Origin: Ferroplasma sp.
GTDB taxonomy: Archaea; Thermoplasmatota; Thermoplasmata; Thermoplasmatales; Thermoplasmataceae
Direction: 5' to 3'
DNA length: 64,000 nt
Assembly: GCF_031200575.1 (NCBI RefSeq)
Contig: NZ_CP133597.1
Location: 186,001-250,000 of the forward strand
Below the pieces are notes generated by a model. It worked only from the letters and a program-made list of their open reading frames with translations, was not told where the DNA came from and ran no database searches. The translations under genes were made by a program, and so were the position numbers. The stretch's first letter is position 1. The number at the start of each line of letters is the position of its first letter. Below are positions 43,589 through 52,898 of the stretch, piece by piece.

Positions 43589-45823
43589 TTACTGATATAA
43601 GCCCATGTCCTCTGTTTTCTTCTTCTCGCTTATATCCCTTCCCATCGTGGCTGCCAGGTCATTGTAGAACTTTACCACATTTTTATCTATTGATGGCCTT
43701 ATAGATTTCATTGCCCTCAGAAATGCGTCCTGGTTAACCTCTGTGGCATCTGGATTTTCCCGGTATGCCATCATGCCTGCTTCCCTGCAAAGGTTTTCCA
43801 GATCAGCACCCACATAGCCATCTGTTCTTCTGGCTATTTCCTGAAGGTTTACATCTTTTGCCAGAGGCATATTCTTTGTGTGGACCTCAAGTATTTTCAA
43901 TCTCCCCTCCTCTTCTGGTGGTGGTATGTATATAATTTTATCAAATCTGCCAGCCCTCAGCAGTGCAGGGTCTATTATGTCTGGACGGTTTGTTGCAGCT
44001 ATGACAACTACGCCGTTCAGGACCTCAATGCCATCCATGGAGGTTAAAAGCTGGTTAACAATCCTCTCTGTAACCCCAGAATCCATGGAAGCCCCTCTTC
44101 TTGGTGCTATTGAATCTATTTCATCCATGAATATTATGGCAGGTGAAACCTGTTTTGCCTTCTTGAATATTTCCCTGACGGCCTTCTCGCTTTCTCCAAC
44201 CCATTTTGAAAGTACCTCCGGGCCCTTAACAGATATGAAGTTTGCATTGCTTTCGTTGGCAACAGCCTTGGCCAGAAGTGTTTTTCCTGTTCCCGGTGGG
44301 CCGTAAAGAAGGAATCCTTTTGGTGCCCTGATTCCCAGCCTTTTAAATACATCAGGTTTCAGCAACGGAAGTTCAACTGCCTCCCTCAGCTCTGATTTTA
44401 CAGATTCAAGGCCCCCTATATCTGACCACTTTATGTTCGGGACCTCCACTGTCACCTCTCTTAAGCTGCTGGGTTCAATAGTTTTCAGTGCCTCCATGAA
44501 ATCATCCTCTGTCACGATCATTTTTTCCAGGACATCTGTTGGAATGGGCTTATCAAGATCGATTTCTGGAAGATAACGCCTCAATGCGTTCATTGCTGAT
44601 TCCCTGGTAAGTGCCGCCAGGTCAGCCCCAACGAAACCATATGTTATATCTGCTATTCTGCTGAAGAATTCGCTCTGTTTTTCATCATCCATTCCCAGTG
44701 GCATTCCTCTTGTATGGATGGCCAGTATCTCCATCCTTCCCTTTTTATCTGGAACCCCTATTACTATTTCCCTGTCAAATCTCCCAGGCCTTCTAAGTGC
44801 CGGATCAACAGCATCAAGCCTGTTTGTTGCGCCTATTACTATAACATGTCCACGGTCTTTTAACCCATCCATTAATGTCAAAAGCTGGGCAACAACCCTT
44901 CTCTCAACCTCTCCCTGGACATCCTCTCTTTTAGGCGCAATGGAATCAATTTCATCTATGAATATTATGGATGGTTCAGATTCATCTGCCTTCTGGAATA
45001 TTTCCCTCAATTTTTGCTCGCTCTGTCCGTAATATTTGCTCATTATTTCCGGGCCATTGATAGCATAAAAATTGGCTCCGCTTTCGTTGGCAACAGCCTT
45101 TGCTATGAGTGTTTTTCCTGTTCCTGGTGGACCATTGAGCAGGACTCCCTTGGGTGGTGTTATTCCAAGCCGCTCGAAAAGCTCAGGATGTTTCAGTGGG
45201 AGTTCTATGATTTCCCTTATTTTGCCCAGCTGATCCGAAAGCCCACCTATATCCTCGTAGCTAACCTTTGTTACCTCCTCAAGAACTTCAGATGCCGGAT
45301 CCTCCCTTATTTCCACTCTGGTTTCCTCTCCAACCTCCACAGGAATCTTGCTCGGAATTGTTTTTATTACCTTGAAGAGAAGTCCTGTATGGCCTGCGAG
45401 AGTTAATCCAGGAACGCTTATGCTGTCCTGTTCTATCAGTGGCCTTCTGATTAAAGCTTTCTGAACAAAATCATCTATGCCCTCACCGAACCTCAATTTC
45501 TGATCCTTCCTTATAATTGGTGCAAGGATAACCTTCTTTGCCTCCTCAACCTCAACCTTTTTTACCTTTACCTTGTCTCCTATAGATGCCCCACAGTTGT
45601 TTCTCATAACACTGTCTATTCTTACAATACCCTTATTTTCGTCCTCTGGCCTGGACCGAAATACCCTTCCTACGGTTGATCTCACCTTTTCAATGGACAC
45701 AACGTCCCCTATTTCAACATCAAGATCTAATCGGGATATTTCATCAAGTCTAACTCTGGCCATACCAGGATCGACCGCATTCGCCTCAGCAACCCTGAGA
45801 GTGATTCCTTCATTTGGTTTCAT
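43589..45823 (-). CDS. VAT, CDC48/p97-type AAA ATPase
   Basis: Hexameric unfoldase of 744 residues. An N domain with double-psi barrel (residues about 1-180) is followed by two AAA modules, each with GPPGTGKT (Walker A) and DEIDSIAP (Walker B) motifs. The second-module arginine-finger and sensor residues are in [19 protein letters not shown]. Like Thermoplasma VAT it ends in a short tail (GLYQ), which may bind the proteasome via a HbYX-like end, though the last three are not strictly HbYX. It unfolds proteins for the archaeal proteasome. Its promoter faces thrB. Confidence 0.96.
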   Translation of the reverse strand: MKPNEGITLRVAEANAVDPGMARVRLDEISRLDLDVEIGDVVSIEKVRSTVGRVFRSRPEDENKGIVRIDSVMRNNCGASIGDKVKVKKVEVEEAKKVILAPIIRKDQKLRFGEGIDDFVQKALIRRPLIEQDSISVPGLTLAGHTGLLFKVIKTIPSKIPVEVGEETRVEIREDPASEVLEEVTKVSYEDIGGLSDQLGKIREIIELPLKHPELFERLGITPPKGVLLNGPPGTGKTLIAKAVANESGANFYAINGPEIMSKYYGQSEQKLREIFQKADESEPSIIFIDEIDSIAPKREDVQGEVERRVVAQLLTLMDGLKDRGHVIVIGATNRLDAVDPALRRPGRFDREIVIGVPDKKGRMEILAIHTRGMPLGMDDEKQSEFFSRIADITYGFVGADLAALTRESAMNALRRYLPEIDLDKPIPTDVLEKMIVTEDDFMEALKTIEPSSLREVTVEVPNIKWSDIGGLESVKSELREAVELPLLKPDVFKRLGIRAPKGFLLYGPPGTGKTLLAKAVANESNANFISVKGPEVLSKWVGESEKAVREIFKKAKQVSPAIIFMDEIDSIAPRRGASMDSGVTERIVNQLLTSMDGIEVLNGVVVIAATNRPDIIDPALLRAGRFDKIIYIPPPEEEGRLKILEVHTKNMPLAKDVNLQEIARRTDGYVGADLENLCREAGMMAYRENPDATEVNQDAFLRAMKSIRPSIDKNVVKFYNDLAATMGRDISEKKKTEDMGLYQ

Positions 45824-45972
45824 GTCCCTATATTTACTAAATAGTATTTTAAAATATTGATATGCCTTTATTATGGAGTGAAAGGGACTGAGAATGGATA
45901 GTTTATGTCTTTATTACCTGGAATCATATTACATTAGATAATTAATTTATTTTATGAATTCATGCTATCACT

Positions 45973-46881
45973 ATGGAAGTTACAAAGCGCAGTTATTCCT
46001 CATCGGCAAACCTCGGGCCTGGATATGACATACTATCATTGGCCCATATGGCATTTTTTGATTCTGTAACAGTAAAAAAAACAGGAAAATCCGGCATAAA
46101 GATCATATCAGATTCCACTCCAGAGAAGCCTGAAAACAATTCTGCAGGACTTGGGGTTATGAAGATTCTGGAGGATGAGGGCATAAATGAAGGCCTTGAA
46201 ATCAAAATTACAAAGGGTGTTCCTATTGGGCTTGGGCTGGGGAGCAGCGGGGCATCCTCATCTGCAGCAGTAAAGGCAGTGAACGAATTGCTTGAACTTA
46301 ATATGAGTCCTGATGAAATGGTATACTATTCTATGTACGGGGAAATAGCAGCCTGTGGTTCAGCACATCCCGACAACGTATCATCCGGGATATATGGTGG
46401 CCTGACGCTTATAAGTTCAGCCTCCCCGGTTAGGGTAAGGAAGATAAATATAAATTACGATATGAAGCTACTTCTTATAATACCGGAGTCAAGCATAAAG
46501 AAAAAAACGCAGCAGGCAAGGTCAATGGTCCCAGATAGGATCAGCATGGCCGATCATGTACTGCATGCATCGAGGATTTCCACCATGCTTTATGGATTCA
46601 TGAAGGGAGACCGCGATGCCATACGGGAAGGCATGATGGATGACATAGTTGAAAGGTCCAGGGAATCCATGTTCCCATTTTATAGTGACATAAGAAATAA
46701 GGCCATTGATGGAAATGCAATATCAACATGCGTTAGCGGTGCTGGGCCATCTATACTGATATTCACAGACCTGAATACAAAAAAGGATGAAATTTTATCT
46801 GATGTACAAAAAATAATGGGTTCATATAATTTAAGATACAGTATCAGGGAAACAGCAATCCTGGAGGATTATAATGATTAA
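45973..46881 (+). CDS. thrB: Homoserine kinase
   Basis: Makes O-phosphohomoserine. GHMP fold of 302 residues: the ATP-binding PIGLGLGSSGASSSA and the C-terminal CVSGAGPSILIF are conserved. The N-terminal SSANLGPGYD is the substrate block. A TATA-like stretch centred near 45947 gives a leaderless start. It overlaps the downstream cystathionine synthase gene by eight bases, a pairing that suggests its product feeds that enzyme as well as threonine synthase. Confidence 0.94.
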   Translation: MEVTKRSYSSSANLGPGYDILSLAHMAFFDSVTVKKTGKSGIKIISDSTPEKPENNSAGLGVMKILEDEGINEGLEIKITKGVPIGLGLGSSGASSSAAVKAVNELLELNMSPDEMVYYSMYGEIAACGSAHPDNVSSGIYGGLTLISSASPVRVRKININYDMKLLLIIPESSIKKKTQQARSMVPDRISMADHVLHASRISTMLYGFMKGDRDAIREGMMDDIVERSRESMFPFYSDIRNKAIDGNAISTCVSGAGPSILIFTDLNTKKDEILSDVQKIMGSYNLRYSIRETAILEDYND

Positions 46882-47974
46882 TGACGGTATTGAGAATATA
46901 TATGCAAAACCGGTTACATTTCCAATATACCAGACAAGCTCATATATTGTCCCAGAGGGTGAAAAATACCGGTATACTAGAGAATACAACCCCACCGTGG
47001 AAAATCTTGGAAGGGAGATAATGCGTATAGAAGGATCTGAGGATTATAATGTATTTTCGTCAGGCATGGGGGCAATAACAACAACGTTGCTGGCACTTTC
47101 TCAGCCAGGCGATAGAATACTTACGCATCTTGACACATTTGCCAGATCATACCATTTCATAAAGGAATTCATGGGTAGATGGGGAGTAAGGTCAGATGTG
47201 TCCATACCAGGCACAGAGAATATTTTAAGTTCTATAAAGAAGGATACAAAAATTGTTTTTATTGAAAGCGTTACAAATCCAATATTAAGGGTAAATGATA
47301 TAAAAGCCATATCCGAACGCTGCAATGAGGTGGGTTCACTGCTTATTGTTGATTCCACTGTTCCGACTCCTTATAATATTAAATCCATTAAACTGGGTGC
47401 AGACATAGTTATACATAGCTCATCTAAGTTTATTGCTGGCCACAATAATGTTATTTCCGGTCTTGCGGCAGGAAGGAGAGATTTAATGGAAAAAATAGAC
47501 GCCATGAGAAGAACGCTGGGAACCACACTTGATCCAAATTCTGCATTTCTCACAGAGACAGGCATGAAAACCCTTGATATACGAATGGAAAAAATAAATT
47601 CAAATGCAATGAAAATTGCCAGAGGGCTTAAAGACAATAAGTACATAAAAAGGGTTATCTACCCCGGGCTTTCAGAACACCGGGATTACCATACCGCCGT
47701 TAAATATATGAAAGGCTATTCCGGAATAGTGTGCTTTGAAATTGGCATGGATGCCATGAAATTTATAGGGAACTTAAAACGTATAATTCCGGCCAATACT
47801 ATGGGCGGGGTTGACAGCATAGCGTCCATACCCAAAACAATGTCTCACAGGTCTCTAACACCTGATGAACTGAAAATACTGGGAGTGGATGACCATTTTA
47901 TAAGGCTCTCGGTGGGCATAGAGGAACCTGAAGAAATTCTGGATGACATCAATAATGCACTTTCCCACCAATAA
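46874..47974 (+). CDS. Cystathionine gamma-synthase family PLP enzyme
   Basis: A 366-residue Cys/Met-metabolism enzyme. YTREYNPTVENLGREI and SGMGAITTTLLAL are N-terminal blocks; VDSTVPTPYN holds the PLP-binding Asp; HSSSKFIAGHNN carries the PLP-lysine; GGVDSIASIPKTMSHRSL is the C-terminal substrate region. Family members can be gamma-synthases, beta- or gamma-lyases. Coupling to thrB suggests use of O-phosphohomoserine, which plants use for cystathionine formation. No homoserine acyltransferase is in view. The 3' end overlaps the convergent kinase gene by 26 bases. Confidence 0.85.
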   Translation: MINDGIENIYAKPVTFPIYQTSSYIVPEGEKYRYTREYNPTVENLGREIMRIEGSEDYNVFSSGMGAITTTLLALSQPGDRILTHLDTFARSYHFIKEFMGRWGVRSDVSIPGTENILSSIKKDTKIVFIESVTNPILRVNDIKAISERCNEVGSLLIVDSTVPTPYNIKSIKLGADIVIHSSSKFIAGHNNVISGLAAGRRDLMEKIDAMRRTLGTTLDPNSAFLTETGMKTLDIRMEKINSNAMKIARGLKDNKYIKRVIYPGLSEHRDYHTAVKYMKGYSGIVCFEIGMDAMKFIGNLKRIIPANTMGGVDSIASIPKTMSHRSLTPDELKILGVDDHFIRLSVGIEEPEEILDDINNALSHQ

Positions 47975-48557
47975 TTGATTTTATATATTCCTTTATTGCA
48001 GTTTCAGTTTCATGAAAATTTTTGTTGTCTATAATCAAAACATCGCTACCAGATCTTTCCATAGAGTATTTTTCCATTACACTGTAGACTGGAAGCTGCT
48101 CAACAAGCCTTTCTCCGGGAGAATTCAGATGCGTATAGTTTATCCTTTCCTTTAACCTTGTACTATGCAAATCCATGTCTGAAATGTGTATATATATCTT
48201 TATTATTTTATCCCTGATATCCTCATCAAGCATTTCAGGAATGAAATAAAGTGTCTCCAGTATAAGTGGCTCACCGTTTCTTAATGCCCTCCTGAATATT
48301 GCATTAATTCCTGGATACATAGATTTTGACTGCTCTACATAACCTTTTATTATATTTTCATTATTTTTTTCACCGAATGCGGAATATGCACTGTAAACAC
48401 TTACTTCCATAAGCCCACTTTCTGCATATGGTCTCAGAAACTCCCTCAGGTAGTCTCCTGACAGCACGATATTGATATTGAATTCCCTGCCTATGTATCC
48501 AGAAATACTGGTCTTGCCAACACCGGGGATGCCACCGATCAATACAACAGGAATCAT
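47949..48557 (-). CDS. P-loop kinase related to archaeal 2-phosphoglycerate kinase
   Basis: A 202-residue P-loop protein with GGIPGVGKTS (Walker A), followed by LSGDYLREFLRPY, and AIFRRALRNGEPLILETLYFIPEML. These match the C-terminal kinase module of COG2074 (2-phosphoglycerate kinase), which in methanogens makes cyclic 2,3-diphosphoglycerate precursor. This copy lacks the N-terminal ATP-cone region of the full-length enzyme, so its substrate may differ. It overlaps the cystathionine synthase gene from the opposite strand. Confidence 0.72.
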   Translation of the reverse strand: MIPVVLIGGIPGVGKTSISGYIGREFNINIVLSGDYLREFLRPYAESGLMEVSVYSAYSAFGEKNNENIIKGYVEQSKSMYPGINAIFRRALRNGEPLILETLYFIPEMLDEDIRDKIIKIYIHISDMDLHSTRLKERINYTHLNSPGERLVEQLPVYSVMEKYSMERSGSDVLIIDNKNFHETETAIKEYIKSIIGGKVHY

Positions 48558-48735
48558 GCCTGCAGTATCATGATGGGATTATTAATTTTTGTTAAATTCA
48601 TGGATTAAATCTATACACATTCCTGTCTAAATTTACCTCTTAAATAATAGGGGACCCAGATATTTGTGAGAGGATTATACCACTTTTAAGCTGTAGGAAT
48701 TTCAATAAATTTTTAAATGATAAGCTAATATCAAT

Positions 48736-49368
48736 ATGATAAATATGGCTACAGAAACATGGGAAGTAAAGGAAAATGCAAGACCTAGAGGATTGGACGG
48801 CATATCAGACAAGCAGATAGACTACCACTTTGATTTCCATTATAAGGGATATGTGGCAAAACTCAACGAAATATGGTCAAAATTGCCCAGCGTTGATCTG
48901 ACCAAAGCCAATCAGAATTACAGTGACCTCAGGGAAATGAAACTGGAAGAAACATTCAATTATGATGGGTCAATGCTTCATGAATACTATTTTGAGTCAT
49001 TGAACAAGGATCATGTGGCAATGCCGGAATCAGTTAAATCAGCTATAGAGAAAGATTTTGGAAGCTATGAAAACTTTGTTGCCCTTTTCAAGGCAGTTGG
49101 AACAGCATTCAGGGGATGGGCACATCTTGTATTTGACCTTAACACAGGCAAACTGAGAGTGCTTGGTGCAGATATACACAATGCATCAGCAATATGGAAT
49201 GCACTCATGATACTTCCTCTAGATGTGTACGAGCATGCTTACTACACAGACTACGGTGCCAAGAGGGCCCCATACCTGGATGCATTCATGAAGAATGTTG
49301 ACTGGAAGGTCGTGGAAAAGAGACTTGAGAGAGCCAAAAGAACATACGAAGCCTTCAAAAAGGATTAA
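48736..49368 (+). CDS. sod: Superoxide dismutase, Fe/Mn type
   Basis: Dismutates superoxide. The metal ligands are in YHFDFHYKGYV (His), MLHEYYF (His) and PLDVYEHAYY (Asp, His). Length is about 207-210 residues. A TATA-like TTTTAAAT at 48711-48718 precedes two in-frame starts: 48736 (22 bases from its centre) and 48745 (31 bases), so both are possible. The family's Fe versus Mn choice cannot be read safely. The next gene, Ogg2, may share its transcript; both deal with oxidative damage, which fits an iron-rich acid habitat. Confidence 0.93.
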   Translation: MINMATETWEVKENARPRGLDGISDKQIDYHFDFHYKGYVAKLNEIWSKLPSVDLTKANQNYSDLREMKLEETFNYDGSMLHEYYFESLNKDHVAMPESVKSAIEKDFGSYENFVALFKAVGTAFRGWAHLVFDLNTGKLRVLGADIHNASAIWNALMILPLDVYEHAYYTDYGAKRAPYLDAFMKNVDWKVVEKRLERAKRTYEAFKKD

Positions 49369-49385
49369 AAATATTTTTCATTTTT

Positions 49386-50015
49386 ATGATTAAAGAAGAT
49401 GAACTATCCATTAAAATAATGGAATCAAAAATTATTTTTGGTAAAAAAATCAATGAAAGGGCCATAGATTTTATAAATATGGGAAAATCCAGAAATGATT
49501 CCTTATTCATTGAACTATGCTTCTGCATACTCACTGCGAATACCTCAGCTGAAATGGGAATAAGAACCCAGAGAACAATAATGAATGGCTTTATAGATTA
49601 TCCGGAGGAAAAACTGAGGGATGAATTAAAAGCTGCAAAATATAGATTCTATAATAAGAGGGCATCATATATTGTGGGTGCCAGGCCTGTTAGGAAAAAC
49701 ATCAAAAAACTCATAGCAGGGATGGATCATTTTTCACTGAGGGAATACCTGGTAAATAATATAAAAGGTGTTGGGTATAAAGAAGCTTCACATTTTCTGA
49801 GGAATATCGGCATATTTGATTTTGCAATACTGGATAAGCACATACTAAAACTAATGAAGGATTATGGTTATACTGATAATATTAAGTTAGGGACAAGAAA
49901 AGATTACCTGGAAAAGGAGAGGGTTTTCAACTCAATAGCATCTGTTTACGGGCTTGCGCCTGGAATACTGGATCTTTATCTATGGCAGATTGCAACAGGG
50001 AAAATACTGAAATAG
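49386..50015 (+). CDS. 8-oxoguanine DNA glycosylase/lyase, Ogg2 type
   Basis: Removes 8-oxoguanine from DNA and cuts the backbone. The helix-hairpin-helix GPD motif is visible: GVGYKEASHFLRNIG holds the catalytic lysine and FAILDKHIL the catalytic aspartate. The N-terminal LCFCILTANTSAEMG is the substrate-binding block. At 209 residues it matches archaeal Ogg2. It begins 17 bases after sod, so the pair is probably one transcript. Confidence 0.9.
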   Translation: MIKEDELSIKIMESKIIFGKKINERAIDFINMGKSRNDSLFIELCFCILTANTSAEMGIRTQRTIMNGFIDYPEEKLRDELKAAKYRFYNKRASYIVGARPVRKNIKKLIAGMDHFSLREYLVNNIKGVGYKEASHFLRNIGIFDFAILDKHILKLMKDYGYTDNIKLGTRKDYLEKERVFNSIASVYGLAPGILDLYLWQIATGKILK

Positions 50016-50018
50016 AAT

Positions 50019-51440
50019 TCAATTATTCAGGGCATACGCCTTTTTTAAATCCTTTTCTGTAGAGTAAAACGATTTGAATCCTTTCGAAATCATAATTGAT
50101 GATGCATAGGCACTGTTAAGCCCTTTCTTGCAGTAAAAGAAGTAATTTTTGCTTTTATCTCCAGTTTCAGTTATAGAATTCAGACCTTTTAAATCCATGT
50201 TAATGGAACCAGGAATATGCCATTTTTCATATTCTGATGGAAGCCTCAAATCTATTATAATGCTGTTTTCAGGTATCCTGTCCATCCTGCTTCCCCGAAT
50301 TGAGCTAACATAGGAATCTATCTGATCCATTTTGATTGATATTATTTCATGTAAATTGTTTTCAACCGGGAATTTTTCAAGTTCCTGCTTTAAATCCATA
50401 TAATCTGTATTGATACCTGGGTTTTTTGAAAACAGTGAGCAGAATTCACCTATGGATTCTTCCATATACAATCCCTTAGCCCGGGAATATGAAATTGTTT
50501 CCTCCTTGTCAAAACCTATTAATGGCCTGAATATGGGCATTCTTATGTCCATGGAAAGAGATTTCAGGTTTTTTGGTATCTGGGAAGAGACCTGCCCTAT
50601 TGATTCCCCGGTAACAATTGCATCATAATCAAACTTCCTGGACAGGGCCTCGGCGTACCTGTACAGCAATTCCTTGAAAATTAAATTGGCATATTTCTGT
50701 GACGGATGCTGAACGATTTCTGTAATCAGTGAGGATCCATCCATTATGAATATATTCCCATTGTAACCCTTTGAATATTTTGTAAGGAGATTTCTGGCTG
50801 ATTTCAGCATGAAAATTGTATCAGATGGATGTGCCAGGGAGCAGAAAAGTATGTCTGCAGCCATTCCCCTCTTCATTACCATGTAAGTGGCTACAGGAGA
50901 ATCGATGCCTCCTGAAAAAAGTGATATCGCCCTGCCCTCAGACCTTAATGGTAGACCTCCTGGCCCACCTATTTTTTCCGTAAATGTATAGAAATTTTTG
51001 TCTCTGACCTCTATGAAAAGAGGAGCCTCCGGGTTTTCCAGATTTACACCGGAAGACTTACTGTAAAGAGCATTTCCCACCGCTATTTCCAGTTCCTTTG
51101 ATGTGAAATTATGTGTTCCTTTTCTGGTAGCACGGACTGCAAAACTTTTCCCTGAAACATAGTTTGAATAATATTCCACACATTTTGAAACTATATCCTC
51201 TATAGTGTTAAATGTATATTCACGGGCAGGAGAAAAGGACCTGATACCGAAAATATGTGGTAAAAGTTCTAAGAATAAACTTTCTTCCGAATACAGATAT
51301 ATTCGCCCGTCGCTTTTTTTATATTTTAAACCAAAATTTTCTGGAAGTGATGAAATTATATTCTCCATAAGGGTTTTTTCCATCATTCTCCTAGTCTTGT
51401 TTCCCTTCAACCCTATCTCGGAATACCTGACAATAAACAT
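50019..51440 (-). CDS. thiI: tRNA 4-thiouridine synthase ThiI with rhodanese domain
   Basis: Makes 4-thiouridine at position 8 of tRNA. The order is an N-terminal ferredoxin-like domain with THUMP (residues about 60-165), a PP-loop ATPase (SLFSGGIDSPVA) and a C-terminal rhodanese-like domain with the active cysteine in FYCKKGLNS. A further conserved Cys is in GEFCSLFSKNPG. Length 473 corresponds to the long bacterial form (about 480); many archaeal ThiI lack the rhodanese part. It would therefore accept persulfide from a cysteine desulfurase, not free sulfide. Confidence 0.93.
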   Translation of the reverse strand: MFIVRYSEIGLKGNKTRRMMEKTLMENIISSLPENFGLKYKKSDGRIYLYSEESLFLELLPHIFGIRSFSPAREYTFNTIEDIVSKCVEYYSNYVSGKSFAVRATRKGTHNFTSKELEIAVGNALYSKSSGVNLENPEAPLFIEVRDKNFYTFTEKIGGPGGLPLRSEGRAISLFSGGIDSPVATYMVMKRGMAADILFCSLAHPSDTIFMLKSARNLLTKYSKGYNGNIFIMDGSSLITEIVQHPSQKYANLIFKELLYRYAEALSRKFDYDAIVTGESIGQVSSQIPKNLKSLSMDIRMPIFRPLIGFDKEETISYSRAKGLYMEESIGEFCSLFSKNPGINTDYMDLKQELEKFPVENNLHEIISIKMDQIDSYVSSIRGSRMDRIPENSIIIDLRLPSEYEKWHIPGSINMDLKGLNSITETGDKSKNYFFYCKKGLNSAYASSIMISKGFKSFYSTEKDLKKAYALNN

Positions 51441-51524
51441 TGTTTACATATCTTTAATTTCTATTTATGTGTTACTTTCAAAAAGTATCGCTAAAATATT
51501 TAATAGATAAGGTTATGAGACCTC

Positions 51525-52088
51525 ATGGAAACAATAAAGATAGCAGGATTTGGAGGAAGCTTGAGAAAAGAGTCGTATAACAGGTATTTACTGGAAAACG
51601 CTGTGAATTTAATGCCAGAAAATTCTGAATTGAAAATACTGGACATCAAGAATTTCCCCCTTATGAACCAGGATGAGGAGAATAACTACCCAGAAAACGT
51701 TAAAAACTTCAAGAAGCAGGTCAGGGATGCAGATGGCCTGCTCATAGTAACACCTGAATACAACTATTCAGTTCCGGGATATCTGAAAAATGTACTTGAT
51801 GTTGCGTCGAGGCCCTATGGAGATAACCCCTTTGAGGGAAAGCCTGTGGCTATAATGAGTGCATCCATAGGCATGCTGGGAGGTTCCAGGGCACAGTACC
51901 ATCTCAGGCAGAGCTGTGTGTTTCTAAATATGATTCCAGTAAATATGCCTGAGGTATTTGTTACATTTGCACAGCAAAAATTCGATGAAAATGGAAAACT
52001 GACAGATGATATGACGGCTAAATTTGCCGGGCAGTTGCTGAATAACCTGGTAAATCTGGCAAGGGATATTAAAAAGATCCGCCATTAA
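51525..52088 (+). CDS. NADPH-dependent FMN reductase-like flavoprotein
   Basis: Flavodoxin-like protein of 187 residues. FGGSLRKESYNRYL is the FMN phosphate-binding loop and VTPEYNYSVPGYLKNVLD the isoalloxazine-binding loop of the ArsH/YieF group. It reduces quinones, flavins or chromate-like substrates; the physiological one is unknown. ATTTAATA at 51498-51505 lies 24 bases before the ATG, so its transcript is probably leaderless. It stands alone between thiI and ipk. Confidence 0.88.
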   Translation: METIKIAGFGGSLRKESYNRYLLENAVNLMPENSELKILDIKNFPLMNQDEENNYPENVKNFKKQVRDADGLLIVTPEYNYSVPGYLKNVLDVASRPYGDNPFEGKPVAIMSASIGMLGGSRAQYHLRQSCVFLNMIPVNMPEVFVTFAQQKFDENGKLTDDMTAKFAGQLLNNLVNLARDIKKIRH

Positions 52089-52169
52089 TTTTTATTTTTC
52101 CTAAAAAATATACTTTAGCTGGAAATTGATGGAGTCAAATTTAATAACTTTATAAATATTATTTATAAA

Positions 52170-52898
52170 ATGATAATAATCAAGCTCGGTGGAAGTGTAA
52201 TTACACAGAAGTCAGAATACAAATCCTTTAACGGGGCTGTTGTTGAAAGAATAGTTAAAACACTTAAGGGCATGAATGATGAAATGATTATCGTACATGG
52301 AGGCGGGTCCTTCGGGCATATAAAAGCCAAAGAGTATGGGCTGCCAGGCTATGCAGGTAAGGAAACCATAATGGGCATGAATATTGTCCATAACGATATG
52401 GTGGAACTGAACCTCAAAATCTCTGAAATATTATATAATAACGGCATTTACAATGTTCCACTTCCAGTATCCTCACTTGTTTATGATAACAAAAAAAATT
52501 ATGCTGTATTCAAAAGATACCTTCAGCTGGGCATAACACCGGTATCCTATGGGGATACATACATTCATGGGAAAAAAATAGGCATATACTCAGGTGATAA
52601 CATAGCATATGATGTTGCAAGAAGATTTCACCCCTCTGCAGTTGTATTCTTTTCGGATGTGGATGGCATTTATGATAAAAACCCCAAGACCAATCCAGAT
52701 GCCAGGCTTTTGACACATATTAAAGGGGAATTCCAGCACGATGAGATGATAACAGATGTAACTGGAGGCATAATGAATAAATACACAAAGATGAAAAGCA
52801 TTTCTGACCTGGGTATACCCGTATATCTGATAAATGGGCTATATCCAGAACGAATATATAATATAGGGAAGAATAATTTTACCGGAACGGTGGTCTGA
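52170..52898 (+). CDS. ipk: Isopentenyl phosphate kinase
   Basis: Phosphorylates isopentenyl phosphate to IPP in the archaeal mevalonate variants. Amino-acid-kinase fold of 242 residues: IIKLGGSVITQK, VHGGGSFGHIKA with the catalytic His, GDNIAYDVARRF and VDGIYDKNPKTNPDA. It is immediately followed by the isomerase fni, so IPP is made and converted to DMAPP by adjacent gene products for archaeal lipids. Confidence 0.95.
   Translation: MIIIKLGGSVITQKSEYKSFNGAVVERIVKTLKGMNDEMIIVHGGGSFGHIKAKEYGLPGYAGKETIMGMNIVHNDMVELNLKISEILYNNGIYNVPLPVSSLVYDNKKNYAVFKRYLQLGITPVSYGDTYIHGKKIGIYSGDNIAYDVARRFHPSAVVFFSDVDGIYDKNPKTNPDARLLTHIKGEFQHDEMITDVTGGIMNKYTKMKSISDLGIPVYLINGLYPERIYNIGKNNFTGTVV

Noticed and set aside
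45824-45972. Searched for a tRNA or small gene between VAT and thrB
   Set aside because: Only AT-rich promoter sequence for the two divergent genes; no cloverleaf or coding frame.
48558-48735. Searched for a tRNA or RNA gene upstream of sod
   Set aside because: No cloverleaf, no stable stem, and only a TATA-like promoter element.
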